Below, in pieces: positions 1 through 7,455 of a DNA stretch of 21,611 bases. Source of the DNA: a virus; IMG/VR virus record IMGVR_UViG_3300028837_000431, positions 1 to 21,611 of that record. One strand, 5' to 3'. The position numbers and the translations under genes are program-made. A model generated the notes under the pieces. It did not search any database, was not told the origin of the DNA, and was given only the letters and a program-made list of their open reading frames with translations. Within the stretch, counting starts at the first letter, position 1; every line of letters starts with the position of its first letter.

Positions 1-592
1 CTGATCCTCCCTGCTGATTGATGAGATCTGCGGCGAAGTCGTACCTGTTGCTGTCGCCTTGTGTAATTTCTGCTACTGCATCTGCAAGGCCGGTGTCTGC
101 CCCACCCCTACCCTGCCAAGCTGCGAAGCCCTTCTGACCCAGATCGTTCAGGGTCTTGGACAGCGCACCAGTGGCCTGTTGGCTAGCTGCGAATTCCTGG
201 GCCTGACCTGCGGCCGCTGCGGAGCTGGAGTTACTGGGCCGGTTGAGCTGGAGTAGGGACTTCAATAGTTCCTCACTCCGCTTCCCACTGAAGTCAGCCT
301 GGGAGTAGAAGTTGTCCATCGAGGCGCTAGCCTTCTCCTTGCTCACTCCCCCACCCGGCATGAGTAGCCGCATGAAGGGGGAGCCATCTGCCCCTGCAAA
401 CTCAAAGTCGTTGATGAGAGCTCGCAGTGCTGCGCGGTCCCCCTTCGCCTCGTTCATGGCGTCGAGTTCCGCCCTGTTCTTCGCGGCGGTTACGGGATCG
501 ACCGCCCCCTTCTTCTTGCCGAACAGCCCACTTACGAATGACGCCGCAATCGGAATCAAGTAGGGTGCTGCTATTGCTAGTGGTCCAGGCAT
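1..592 (-). CDS. Partial virion-associated protein, possible ejection or neck protein (runs off left edge)
   Basis: This frame starts at ATG 592 and stays open for 197 codons to base 1, so the C-terminus is missing. I translated it by hand. The start shares a base with the stop of the acetyltransferase gene (TAATG) and has a strong ribosome site (AAGGAGG, 4 bases before ATG). The N-terminus begins MPGPLAIAAPYLIPIAASFV, a hydrophobic stretch that could be one membrane-spanning helix, followed by a basic GKKKG patch. The rest is Ala, Gln, Ser and Gly rich and probably helical (for example residues 118-140, with SSSAAAAGQAQEF). Small hydrophobic, Ala-rich proteins after the fibre and nozzle genes are often ejection or internal virion proteins, but I see no family signature, so that role is inferred from position and composition only. 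Confidence 0.75.
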   Translation of the reverse strand, partial: MPGPLAIAAPYLIPIAASFVSGLFGKKKGAVDPVTAAKNRAELDAMNEAKGDRAALRALINDFEFAGADGSPFMRLLMPGGGVSKEKASASMDNFYSQADFSGKRSEELLKSLLQLNRPSNSSSAAAAGQAQEFAASQQATGALSKTLNDLGQKGFAAWQGRGGADTGLADAVAEITQGDSNRYDFAADLINQQGGS

Positions 593-1146
593 TATGCCTC
601 CTTGTTGAGCTCATACCAGTCCGGCCGTAGGAGCCGGAGATGAGCGATGTCGTAGACGTTCTTGTCCATCCAGTAGGAAGCCTTCTTCGTGGATTCCCAG
701 GTGAAGCCCCGCTCCCGTAGGAAGTGGAGTCCGCCCTTGTTGATCTTCAAGATGTCCACTTGGACGCGATACGATCCGTTGGCGTAGATCACGCCGAGGA
801 GGTAGTTGAGGACCGCTGAGCCTAAGCCTTGCTCTCGCTTGGTGGGCGATACGAACAAGTACAGGTCGGCTAGCTTTTGGTCTGGGTGCAAGTCTACCGC
901 TGCAAATCCCGCGGGGGCATCCTCAAGATAGATCCCTATGACACCGAAATCGTTCTCTAGATGGTCGCGCTCGAACAGGCCGAGCAGCCCCTCGATGGCG
1001 TTGGCTTGGCCGTTGTAGCCCTTGCCAAAGCCCTGTTGTCGGTTCTCTACTTCGTCTTCCAGCCACTTCTCTTCTGCTGCCATCTGTGCCACTTCGCGTG
1101 TCACTGGGCCAAGTGTGAGTCCCTTGTACTCGCTGACCTCTATCAT
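592..1146 (-). CDS. GNAT-family N-acetyltransferase
   Basis: This 184-residue protein has the layout of the GNAT fold, which moves an acetyl group from acetyl-CoA to an amine. Residues 92-117 fit motif A: a beta strand (LADLYLFVSP), then the acetyl-CoA pyrophosphate-binding loop R104-E-Q-G107-L-G109 and a helix (SAVLNYLL). Residues 128-148 (VQVDILKINKGGLHFLRERG) fit motif B, where a new strand leads to the 'xxxFLxxxGF' helix typical of the family. ATG 1146 is preceded by AGGAGAACCT, a good ribosome site, and the fibre gene ends 8 bases upstream. The substrate cannot be read from the sequence. Lying between a fibre-like gene and a possible ejection protein, it may modify a phage or host protein or a small molecule during late infection. 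Confidence 0.85.
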   Translation of the reverse strand: MIEVSEYKGLTLGPVTREVAQMAAEEKWLEDEVENRQQGFGKGYNGQANAIEGLLGLFERDHLENDFGVIGIYLEDAPAGFAAVDLHPDQKLADLYLFVSPTKREQGLGSAVLNYLLGVIYANGSYRVQVDILKINKGGLHFLRERGFTWESTKKASYWMDKNVYDIAHLRLLRPDWYELNKEA

Positions 1147-1154
1147 AGGTTCTC

Positions 1155-2000
1155 CTAGATTGGGGTGTAAAGCGCCCCGTAAAACGATACGGTATCCGCG
1201 TAGGTATAGGCGGCATTGTTCCTAGAAAAGTTCACTCGGTACTGGATGTAGTCCACAGCGGAGAGAGTGGCAGCCGCTTCTGGGAGGTCCACCCACAGTA
1301 GCTTGTCCGCTACCTTGGAGCTGATGTCCACTGCAAAGGTTTCATTCCACTGAATAGTGGGGCTTGTCAGAAGGTCTTCTGCGACGTACCCGTACCCTGA
1401 AGTGATGATTCTCATGACATCCGCTATCCCTCCAGGGGACCCCCCATCCACATTGAGGGAGTAAAACAGCCGGGTATTGATCCGGGTTTCGTCGGTCCAG
1501 ATCCCTCTGGGTACACCTGAGTGCCATAGAAAGACGGCCGCAGATCCAGTCCCTATGTCGATACCTGCCAGCCGGGAGGAGCCCAAACCGTAGTTCCATT
1601 CCGCTGGAGCAGAGATGTTGGGGGAGAATGCATAGCTCTCTGCGGGTACCCAATAGCCCTCTACCTGGGTGGTGAGAGTACCTAGGTGGGCCGCATTTAT
1701 CCACGATCCACCCTCTCCAGCGGAGGAGTTGTATAGCCTAGTTGGGCGCCCGAACTGGTCCAGAGCCTGGCTCAAACGCATCCCAGACTCCATTGTAGCC
1801 TTCGCGCTACCCCCTCCACGGAGGGCATCCCAGAGGCGCTTGACCTCATCCTCGGCCCAATCCATGTTCTCTTCCAGCTTCTCACTTCGAGGGCGGGGCT
1901 TGAGAAAGGAGTGGCGCCGGGCCATCTCAGGGTCTTGAAACCCCTGCTGCCGGGTCCCCTGGTAGGGGTTCCGCCTGCGTGTATCTTGCGGTCTAGGCAT
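1155..2000 (-). CDS. Putative tail fibre or tail-associated virion protein
   Basis: This 281-residue protein starts at ATG 2000, which overlaps the stop of the nozzle-like gene by one base (TAATG). The first 38 residues are very rich in Arg, Gln and Pro (MPRPQDTRRRNPYQGTRQQG), a basic tail that could bind the particle or DNA. Residues about 39-80 are charged and helical (EENMDWAEDEVKRLWDAL), then the remainder is rich in Gly, Ser, Thr and aromatic residues with alternating hydrophobic positions, as in beta-structured fibre or base-plate proteins. No named domain is recognised. Its place straight after the nozzle-like gene supports a role in the tail; whether it contacts the host receptor is a guess. 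Confidence 0.65.
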   Translation of the reverse strand: MPRPQDTRRRNPYQGTRQQGFQDPEMARRHSFLKPRPRSEKLEENMDWAEDEVKRLWDALRGGGSAKATMESGMRLSQALDQFGRPTRLYNSSAGEGGSWINAAHLGTLTTQVEGYWVPAESYAFSPNISAPAEWNYGLGSSRLAGIDIGTGSAAVFLWHSGVPRGIWTDETRINTRLFYSLNVDGGSPGGIADVMRIITSGYGYVAEDLLTSPTIQWNETFAVDISSKVADKLLWVDLPEAAATLSAVDYIQYRVNFSRNNAAYTYADTVSFYGALYTPI

Positions 2001-4909
2001 TATCGACTAGCCTTCGGAGAGCCAAGAGAGACCGGTGGAGAAGTCCAACCAGGACCACCAGCGGGTGTAGTTGGTGCCGATCCGGGGTGTTCTGCCTTCT
2101 CCCGGCCCAGGTTCTGCCAGCCTACGGAGTATTCAAACAGCCGGAAATTGTCGCCATGCTTGTCTGGATCGAAGATGATTTCGGCCTCAATTTCGGAGCC
2201 AATCAGCCCATATACGTGCCGAATCTGGTTCGAATAGACCGCTCCACCACCTACTGTGAGGGTGGATGCGGAGCCTGTAGTTGCTGCATCTAGGTAGATC
2301 TTGGAGGTCAATGGGCTGTTCGTAGAGCCCGAATCAATGCCCTGTTCGTCCACCAGATAGTCCACATACAGGAATCTCTTGGAGTTGTAGGGCCCCAATT
2401 GGCCGATGATGGGCCGGAACTTGGTCTTGGAGTTGATCTTCATGCTGTTCATCAGCGAGGTGTTTGGCGTGAACAGCAGGGGGTGGTGAGTGGAGAACCC
2501 CAATTCTAGGCCATCGTCATGGGACATTAGAGCCCCAATCAGGCCATTACCGGTGGATAGGGTAGTGGCATCATCTGCCCAGGTGTCGTAGATTGAGAGG
2601 TTCGCTCGCTGAATCAGGCCAAAGTGGTAGGAGTACATCCCAATCCACCGGGCTCGGATCACATCCAGCATACAAGTGATCTCGTTGTTGGACACTTCTG
2701 TCACATCCGAGGTGTCATAGATGACGTTCGGGAAGTCCCCCTGACATCCGAAGTAGAGCACTTGGGAGACCTGATCGTAGTTCATCGTTACCGACCAGCC
2801 GTAGGGCCTACCGAAGTAGGGCCAGGAGTCGTCAGCGTCGATGTTGAAGATGTCCTGCCGACCCTCTAGAAGAGGGGCAATCGCTGCGGAGACCTTCTGT
2901 ACGTTCCCTTGCAAGTAGCGGTAGACTCCCCTGTTCCAGTAGAAGAACACTCCGAAGTCGGTAGCTGCCACTGCGTTCGGGTGAGGGGTTCCCACGCCGG
3001 TATCTGAATCTTCTACCGTGATCTCAACGAAGCTGATCTCCTCCGGGGTACGCCCGGACATCAGGTAGAGATGGTTGTTCTTGAAGACTAGGAGGCCGGT
3101 CTTGTCTCGTACCAGACAGGTCACTTCGTCCCCATCGTCGCCGTAGACGTTGGCCCAGTTGCCGTCCCACCACCAGGATTCCGGGTTGTTGATGTCGGAC
3201 CAGAATAGGGTGGTTCGCGCTGCACCGTCTACATCTGGGCGAGTCCCGAGGCCCCACAGCCGGTCATAGTAGACTACCGGGCTGAAGAGGTCATAAGGCG
3301 GAAGATCACCATGTGCCCAGGGGAGGTCCCCGAGCTCGTCATCCGGGATCTTGTCGTCGTAGGAGAGGGTGTCTCCAGGGCTGGCCCCTTCCTGTGAGGC
3401 CTTGAGCCTCTTCAGGAAGAAGGGGGAGAAGTCATTGTTCAGTGACCGGTAGAGGTAGACGATACCAGTCCCGGTAGCCGGGCCGGAAGGAATGGATCGA
3501 ACCTCGGAGTAGTAGTTGTTGCGGATGTTGACAGGGCCGATTCCACCAGCCGGGGTTGATAGCCCACTTTCCTCACCATCCTCATTGATGTAGGATACCC
3601 AGTATTTGTAGCGACCTCTGGGTGGGCTGTTGTTCTCCTTGATTGTAGACTCGGTAGCGGTCATCGCCGAGGCGTCTAGCCGTTCGAGGCCGATCACCCC
3701 CACAGACGTGGGATCGTCGACATCCAGTGAGAAGGCGGTGCCAGAGTAGCCGTTGAAGAAGTAGGCCTTGCCGTTCATGGTGGCTGACTTCCAGATCCCC
3801 GTAGGTCCTATCTTGGACTGAGACAGGGAGCCCACCGTGTTGACTAGCTCCATCCCCATCCCCATTCCCAGCACCCCGTAGGTGAGGTTCTGGTCGCGTA
3901 CAGGTGCGGAAGGAAAGTAGTGGTAGAGAGTGGTCGTGCCTATTACAGTAGTTGAGTCAGAGGCCCAAGCCACCTGATTCGTGAGCCAGTTCTGGTTGGA
4001 GTCCCAATACTGCTTGGAGTAGGTTGTGCCGTAGTACAGGCGGTGCGAGAAGAAGGGGGTTTCTAACCCCTCTATGAAGGCGCCCGCCTTGTTGTAGCCG
4101 GTCTTGGTCAGGTACCATTCGTCATTCTGGTTGACTGGGCTGTAGTCCCTGTCGTAGAGGAGGAACTGTGAAGAGGTGTTAGCCGGGAACGTGCTGTCCG
4201 GGAAAGCTGAGCCATGGGACACTGAATACTGGTTGGAGGGCTCGTAATCCACGAAGGTATTGACCCCAAAGACCATCGAGCCGGTTTCCCCTGTCACGGT
4301 ATGGGTGAACAGAAGGGTGGCCGTTTGGAGGGTAGTGGTGAATACTGTGGGCATGTTCAGGGTGAACTGCCCCGTCCCATGGGCCCCCACTGTACCGGTG
4401 CCTGAGTCCAGGCTCACGGTCATGGGGTAGTCGTCCCGCTGCTCCCCCATCAGGAAGATGATGTCCCCGTAGTAGAATCTCTGGTCTACCCCACCCTTGG
4501 CGCTCACGGAGATCGTGCTACCCCACGGGTAGGTCATCTGCCGGGATGTGGTAGCTGCCTTGGTGAGCCAGTAGAAGTTGGTAGTATCGTAGGCACCAGC
4601 TTCGGCCACGTTGTCAGCGACTACGATTGTGTCCGACGCGCCCTCATCCCCGTCCTTCAGCTTGGCAATCAAGCTGAGCCCAGGGTAGCGGCCGGAACCT
4701 GTGTCGCCCCACAACTGGCCGTCTGAGCCAATGTCACCTTTGAAGGCGAACGGGACCGCACCCAGGCACTGTCGGAGAGCTCCTTCGGAGAGGAGGTCCA
4801 GCTGGGTGTTGTACATCTCGGCAGGGGCGCCGGGCACAGCGTATCGCTGATCCCGGATAACCCATCCGCGAGAGAAGTCTAGCCTGGAGGTGAAGACGCG
4901 GTTCGACAT
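2000..4909 (-). CDS. Large tail nozzle-like / DNA-stabilisation-type tail protein (969 aa)
   Basis: I take ATG 4909 (MSNRVFTSRLDF) as the start because it overlaps the adaptor stop (TAATG) and follows GGAGATACCAGTA; a TTG at 4963 would extend it 18 residues into the adaptor gene. The protein is almost all beta-type, rich in Tyr, Trp, Gly and Asp. Around residue 460 there is a fibronectin-III-like stretch (YWVSYINEDGEESGLSTP). Around 545-625 the pattern 'YYDRLWGLGTR ... LFWSDINNPESW ... LVFKNNHLYLMSG' resembles the propeller-like repeats in P22 gp10-type and T7 gp12-type nozzle proteins, which form the lower tail tube of podoviruses and keep packaged DNA in place. Position after the adaptor gene fits this. 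The role is inferred from pattern and order, not from a catalytic signature. Confidence 0.7.
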   Translation of the reverse strand: MSNRVFTSRLDFSRGWVIRDQRYAVPGAPAEMYNTQLDLLSEGALRQCLGAVPFAFKGDIGSDGQLWGDTGSGRYPGLSLIAKLKDGDEGASDTIVVADNVAEAGAYDTTNFYWLTKAATTSRQMTYPWGSTISVSAKGGVDQRFYYGDIIFLMGEQRDDYPMTVSLDSGTGTVGAHGTGQFTLNMPTVFTTTLQTATLLFTHTVTGETGSMVFGVNTFVDYEPSNQYSVSHGSAFPDSTFPANTSSQFLLYDRDYSPVNQNDEWYLTKTGYNKAGAFIEGLETPFFSHRLYYGTTYSKQYWDSNQNWLTNQVAWASDSTTVIGTTTLYHYFPSAPVRDQNLTYGVLGMGMGMELVNTVGSLSQSKIGPTGIWKSATMNGKAYFFNGYSGTAFSLDVDDPTSVGVIGLERLDASAMTATESTIKENNSPPRGRYKYWVSYINEDGEESGLSTPAGGIGPVNIRNNYYSEVRSIPSGPATGTGIVYLYRSLNNDFSPFFLKRLKASQEGASPGDTLSYDDKIPDDELGDLPWAHGDLPPYDLFSPVVYYDRLWGLGTRPDVDGAARTTLFWSDINNPESWWWDGNWANVYGDDGDEVTCLVRDKTGLLVFKNNHLYLMSGRTPEEISFVEITVEDSDTGVGTPHPNAVAATDFGVFFYWNRGVYRYLQGNVQKVSAAIAPLLEGRQDIFNIDADDSWPYFGRPYGWSVTMNYDQVSQVLYFGCQGDFPNVIYDTSDVTEVSNNEITCMLDVIRARWIGMYSYHFGLIQRANLSIYDTWADDATTLSTGNGLIGALMSHDDGLELGFSTHHPLLFTPNTSLMNSMKINSKTKFRPIIGQLGPYNSKRFLYVDYLVDEQGIDSGSTNSPLTSKIYLDAATTGSASTLTVGGGAVYSNQIRHVYGLIGSEIEAEIIFDPDKHGDNFRLFEYSVGWQNLGREKAEHPGSAPTTPAGGPGWTSPPVSLGSPKASR

Positions 4910-5700
4910 TACTGGTATCTCCGGGGCGTCCGGTTGATCCAGCCAGTTGCGCGGTTGTTCCAATACTTCCTTCGGGACATCCGGCCAGCACAGGGGATCT
5001 GGTAGTCCTGGTGCGGCAGGGGCTCCATCGGTACTTGGAGCAGGCGGATGAGTAGCATCTCACTCTGGCGCTTCAGATCTACGATGCTCAGGTCCTTCTG
5101 GAGCCGTAGGTAGATCGCGCAGAGGTTGACGTACACCTGATCGAACTTCATCGGGAACGGGGCTGAGTCAGCATCGGCCCAGTCCTGGTAGCCGTAGGAA
5201 ACCACCATGATGGAGCTAGAACCGGCCGTGTTGGGGGGTTGCCCTATCCATAGCTGCTGGCCTTCCCCTGAACTGCCGGGTACGGCCGTCAGGGTGTAGT
5301 AGAGCGGGTCTGCGATGCTCATGGAGTTCGCACCCCACAGGATCTCAGCCAGGAACTCCCAGTCAGCAGGCTTGAGGACAGTGTGTGTTCCACCGGCCGA
5401 GAGGTCGTCCCCCTCGTCGGAGATGTGCACAGCCTCGATGTCCGACCCCACCTGGGTGGTGCCCCACAAGAAGGTCGTCACCGGGTTGGTGATGGCCGAG
5501 TCGTGGTAGGTGATGAACCGGGCGCTGGGGTGCCGCTTGTGGATCAGGGTCGACATGAGCTCAGCATACGCCGCGTCAGCAGCGTAGGCTGTCTCAGTCG
5601 AAGTCCAGAGGGAAGTGTCGGTTCCTTCGGAGTCACCCGCTAGGATCAGGGCTTCCGTCTGGAGTTGGGTCTTCGTTCGTGTCCGGAGATCCAGACTCAT
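4909..5700 (-). CDS. Head-tail adaptor (tail tubular A-like) protein
   Basis: This 263-residue protein starts at ATG 5700, preceded by AGGAGATGAAACAAA. The N-terminal third is helical (RTRTKTQLQTEALILAGD, then AYAADAAYAELMSTLIH), the middle is beta-rich, and residues about 180-225 form a long helical stretch with LCAIYLRLQKDLSIVDLKRQ. This helix-beta-helix plan, and the place just before the nozzle-like gene, match the adaptors that sit between portal and nozzle in podoviruses (T7 gp11 or P22 gp4 type). The start lies 68 bases inside the preceding glycosyltransferase gene, a long overlap for this cluster. The very C-terminus is Arg/Asn rich (GWINRTPRRYQ). Family assignment is by architecture and gene order only. 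Confidence 0.65.
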   Translation of the reverse strand: MSLDLRTRTKTQLQTEALILAGDSEGTDTSLWTSTETAYAADAAYAELMSTLIHKRHPSARFITYHDSAITNPVTTFLWGTTQVGSDIEAVHISDEGDDLSAGGTHTVLKPADWEFLAEILWGANSMSIADPLYYTLTAVPGSSGEGQQLWIGQPPNTAGSSSIMVVSYGYQDWADADSAPFPMKFDQVYVNLCAIYLRLQKDLSIVDLKRQSEMLLIRLLQVPMEPLPHQDYQIPCAGRMSRRKYWNNRATGWINRTPRRYQ

Positions 5701-6427
5701 TTTGTTTCATCTCCTCGATTACGCGTTGCGGGGGCGGGGGGAAGTACGTGTGACTTCCGATGTGCCCAACATGGCATCCAAAGTGGACGGACGGCCGGTA
5801 GCCTGCGATCTGGAGCTTCTTCATAAAGGAGGAGTCCTCCCCGAAGAAGAGGTACTGGCCCTTGCCGGCTGCTACGTCCGGCACCCAGGCAGGTTGGAAT
5901 AGGGGGGCCTTGAGCTTCTTGAAGCAGTCCCCCCGCATGAGGGTGAAAGCTAGGCCAGTCACATCCACAGGGTGGATTGGATTTTCCTCATCCTCGATAT
6001 AGCGCAGGCACCGCTCTTGGACCTTGGCTGCTACCTTCCAGCCGGTCTTGCCTTCGCGCCAGTTCACACAGAAGTTGTTGCTGCCATCCCGTCGAACTGC
6101 CAGAGCGGAGATCAGACCCATTTCGGGGTCCGCCTCCAACGCTGCATGGAGCATGTGGAAATGCTGGGGATGGAATACCATGTCGCTGTCGACCCAGAGT
6201 ACGAAATCCTCGTTTTGAACTCGTGCGGCCAACATCGTCCGGGCTACTGCAACTTCGGCTACGCCGATCATGTCACACATAAATGGGATCTGACCGCGCA
6301 GCTGTAGGAGGCTGTTGACGGTTTGCACGTCGAAGCCTTTGTACGCTGGGATACAGACCCGCAGTGATCGTTCCTTCTTTTCCTCGATCTTGGGATCGCT
6401 TTCGCTCATTGTATCGGGTTTCTCCAT
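5633..6427 (-). CDS. Family 2-like glycosyltransferase (GT-A fold)
   Basis: This 264-residue protein (from ATG 6427) reads as an inverting GT-A glycosyltransferase, which passes a sugar from a nucleotide donor to an acceptor. After about 20 charged residues, the first strand is LRVCIPAYKGF (22-32). Residues 72-84 hold the metal-binding DxD motif in VLWVDSDMVF (D80-S-D82). G196-E-D198 in FFGEDSSFMKKL is at the usual place for the catalytic acidic pair, and H215, H219 and H222 follow in a His-rich loop. The C-terminal 35 residues are Pro/Asp/Glu rich and overlap the adaptor gene. ATG 6427 has no ribosome site and abuts a small hairpin; ATG 6409 with GGAG upstream is an alternative. The acceptor is unknown: a virion protein, cell-wall glycan or DNA base are all possible. 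Confidence 0.8.
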   Translation of the reverse strand: MEKPDTMSESDPKIEEKKERSLRVCIPAYKGFDVQTVNSLLQLRGQIPFMCDMIGVAEVAVARTMLAARVQNEDFVLWVDSDMVFHPQHFHMLHAALEADPEMGLISALAVRRDGSNNFCVNWREGKTGWKVAAKVQERCLRYIEDEENPIHPVDVTGLAFTLMRGDCFKKLKAPLFQPAWVPDVAAGKGQYLFFGEDSSFMKKLQIAGYRPSVHFGCHVGHIGSHTYFPPPPQRVIEEMKQNESGSPDTNEDPTPDGSPDPSG

Positions 6428-6446
6428 AATTGCGTGATGGGCAATT
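6428..6446 (-). promoter_or_regulatory. Small hairpin abutting the glycosyltransferase start
   Basis: AATTGC at 6428-6433 pairs with GCAATT at 6441-6446 around a 7-base loop. In the mRNA this stem ends directly at the ATG at 6427, where a ribosome site would be expected and none is seen. It could hide or space the start and so lower or control translation of the glycosyltransferase. A chance stem of six pairs is also possible. Confidence 0.4.
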
Positions 6447-6457
6447 AGTGAAAAGTG

Positions 6458-6483
6458 GGGTACCCCCCCGAAGGGGGGTACCC
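6458..6483 (-). terminator. Rho-independent terminator-like hairpin with TTCG loop
   Basis: On the minus strand an 11-pair stem (GGGTACCCCCC with its exact complement) closes on a TTCG tetraloop, one of the most stable RNA loops. It lies just after the stop of the 143-residue beta protein, in one of the few non-coding gaps of the cluster. The stem is followed by CAC and then only four T residues, so the U tract is weak. It may be a partial terminator that lowers transcription of the tail genes relative to the capsid genes, or an RNA-stabilising 3' end. Confidence 0.7.
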
Positions 6484-6491
6484 TACAGTGT

Positions 6492-6923
6492 TTACGGACT
6501 GATCGCGTTCTTGCGAAGCGACAGCCACATCTTCGAGTTGGTGAAGCTCGTAGTGCCTCCACCGTAGGTGAAGACGAACCTACCCAGGGCATTGGTAGCT
6601 TTGCCACCCTGGATAATCATCACCGGCCAGAACTCGGCAACTTCACCGTCAGTTCCGGTGGCTACTGCCGAGGCTCCCGTGGGGCTGTTGGCAGCCGCAG
6701 GGGAGGGAATCCAAGAGGTTCCACCATCGGGCGACAGCTCAAGGGCCGCGGTCACAGTCAGGGAAGCCGCATCTCCCGATGCGGTTCCAACGACAGCGAC
6801 GAAGCCAACCTGATCTGCGTCCGAGAAGGAGAACTGCTCGGAGGTTGCTAGGGTTGCGGAATTGCAGGTGATGGCGTTGATGTCTGCCTTGGCTGCAGTC
6901 CGTAGATAACGAAGGACGTTCAT
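6492..6923 (-). CDS. Small beta-rich virion protein, possible capsid decoration or head-completion protein
   Basis: This 143-residue protein starts at ATG 6923 after a strong site (AAGGAGTACAGA). It is rich in Ala, Thr, Ser and Gly, has no Cys apart from one near residue 20, and shows alternating hydrophobic residues (GFVAVVGTASGDAASLTVTA), as in small beta-sandwich virion proteins. The phrase ALELSPDGGTSWIPSP resembles loops found in many phage head and tail surface proteins. It is the last gene before the TTCG hairpin and lies two genes after the capsid gene, and it has a strong ribosome site like the capsid gene, so an abundant particle component is likely. The exact role is not recognised. 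Confidence 0.65.
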   Translation of the reverse strand: MNVLRYLRTAAKADINAITCNSATLATSEQFSFSDADQVGFVAVVGTASGDAASLTVTAALELSPDGGTSWIPSPAAANSPTGASAVATGTDGEVAEFWPVMIIQGGKATNALGRFVFTYGGGTTSFTNSKMWLSLRKNAISP

Positions 6924-6933
6924 TCTGTACTCC

Positions 6934-7446
6934 TTACGATTTGGTGTTGGTTTTCAAACGCTTCCGAAAGGCCTCGTAGAACTCCTCTTCCTGGATTTGG
7001 TGCTTCTTGCTCGTCTTATGACCGTTGACCGCCTGAGCAGTCTGTAGTGACTGGTCACAGAGTTTGCAGTAGAAGCCCTTCTCGCCTTCGGGTTCGAAGA
7101 TCTCAATTGAGAGACCAGTCTCCGTCTCCTTCTCTTTGGCAGCGATGAACTCAACGCCGTACTTAGGATGCGTGGTCAGGAAGTCGATGACCTCCTGTTC
7201 AGACATATTGATGTCCTTTGCACCTGCTTCCGTATCGTAAAAGCCTTGTGCCTTCCCTGCCTCGGACCCTTCCGAGACTGTTGGCAAGCCCGGAGCGTGG
7301 ATGCTAGCTCCCGGTGCGAACTGGAGGAACTTGATCCACTTGGGCTTGTTGATTCGAGGAACTGTACCTTGAGTAGTCTTGACAAAGTCCTCGAAGCCTG
7401 GAACGATTAGAAGTGTCGGGGACTTTCCCCTTGAAAGAAAAATCAT
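6934..7446 (-). CDS. Protein with a single C2H2 (U1/matrin-type) zinc finger, next to the capsid gene
   Basis: This 170-residue protein starts at ATG 7446 with a near-perfect ribosome site (AAGGAG, 5 bases away) that overlaps the end of the capsid gene. Residues 125-149 carry C127-x2-C130-x12-H143-x5-H149, with aromatic residues before the first Cys and SKKH at the end. That spacing and the KKH ending are those of U1-like/matrin zinc fingers, which bind double-stranded RNA or DNA in eukaryotes. Residues 79-105 (INMSEQEVIDFLTTHPKYGV) look like a small helical unit, and the N-terminus is short and beta-like. The C-terminus is a charged helix. In phages such a protein next to the capsid gene might be a head-completion or DNA-binding virion part; this is inference. 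Confidence 0.8.
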   Translation of the reverse strand: MIFLSRGKSPTLLIVPGFEDFVKTTQGTVPRINKPKWIKFLQFAPGASIHAPGLPTVSEGSEAGKAQGFYDTEAGAKDINMSEQEVIDFLTTHPKYGVEFIAAKEKETETGLSIEIFEPEGEKGFYCKLCDQSLQTAQAVNGHKTSKKHQIQEEEFYEAFRKRLKTNTKS

Positions 7447-7455
7447 GAAAGCTCC

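Noticed and set aside
402-614. A 70-codon Arg/Glu-rich minus-strand frame at the left edge
   Set aside because: It is a shifted reading of the partial gene that starts at 592, which has the ribosome site and the TAATG junction.
4910-4963. TTG start giving 18 extra residues on the nozzle-like protein
   Set aside because: ATG 4909 has GGAGAT upstream and a TAATG junction; the extension lies within the adaptor gene.
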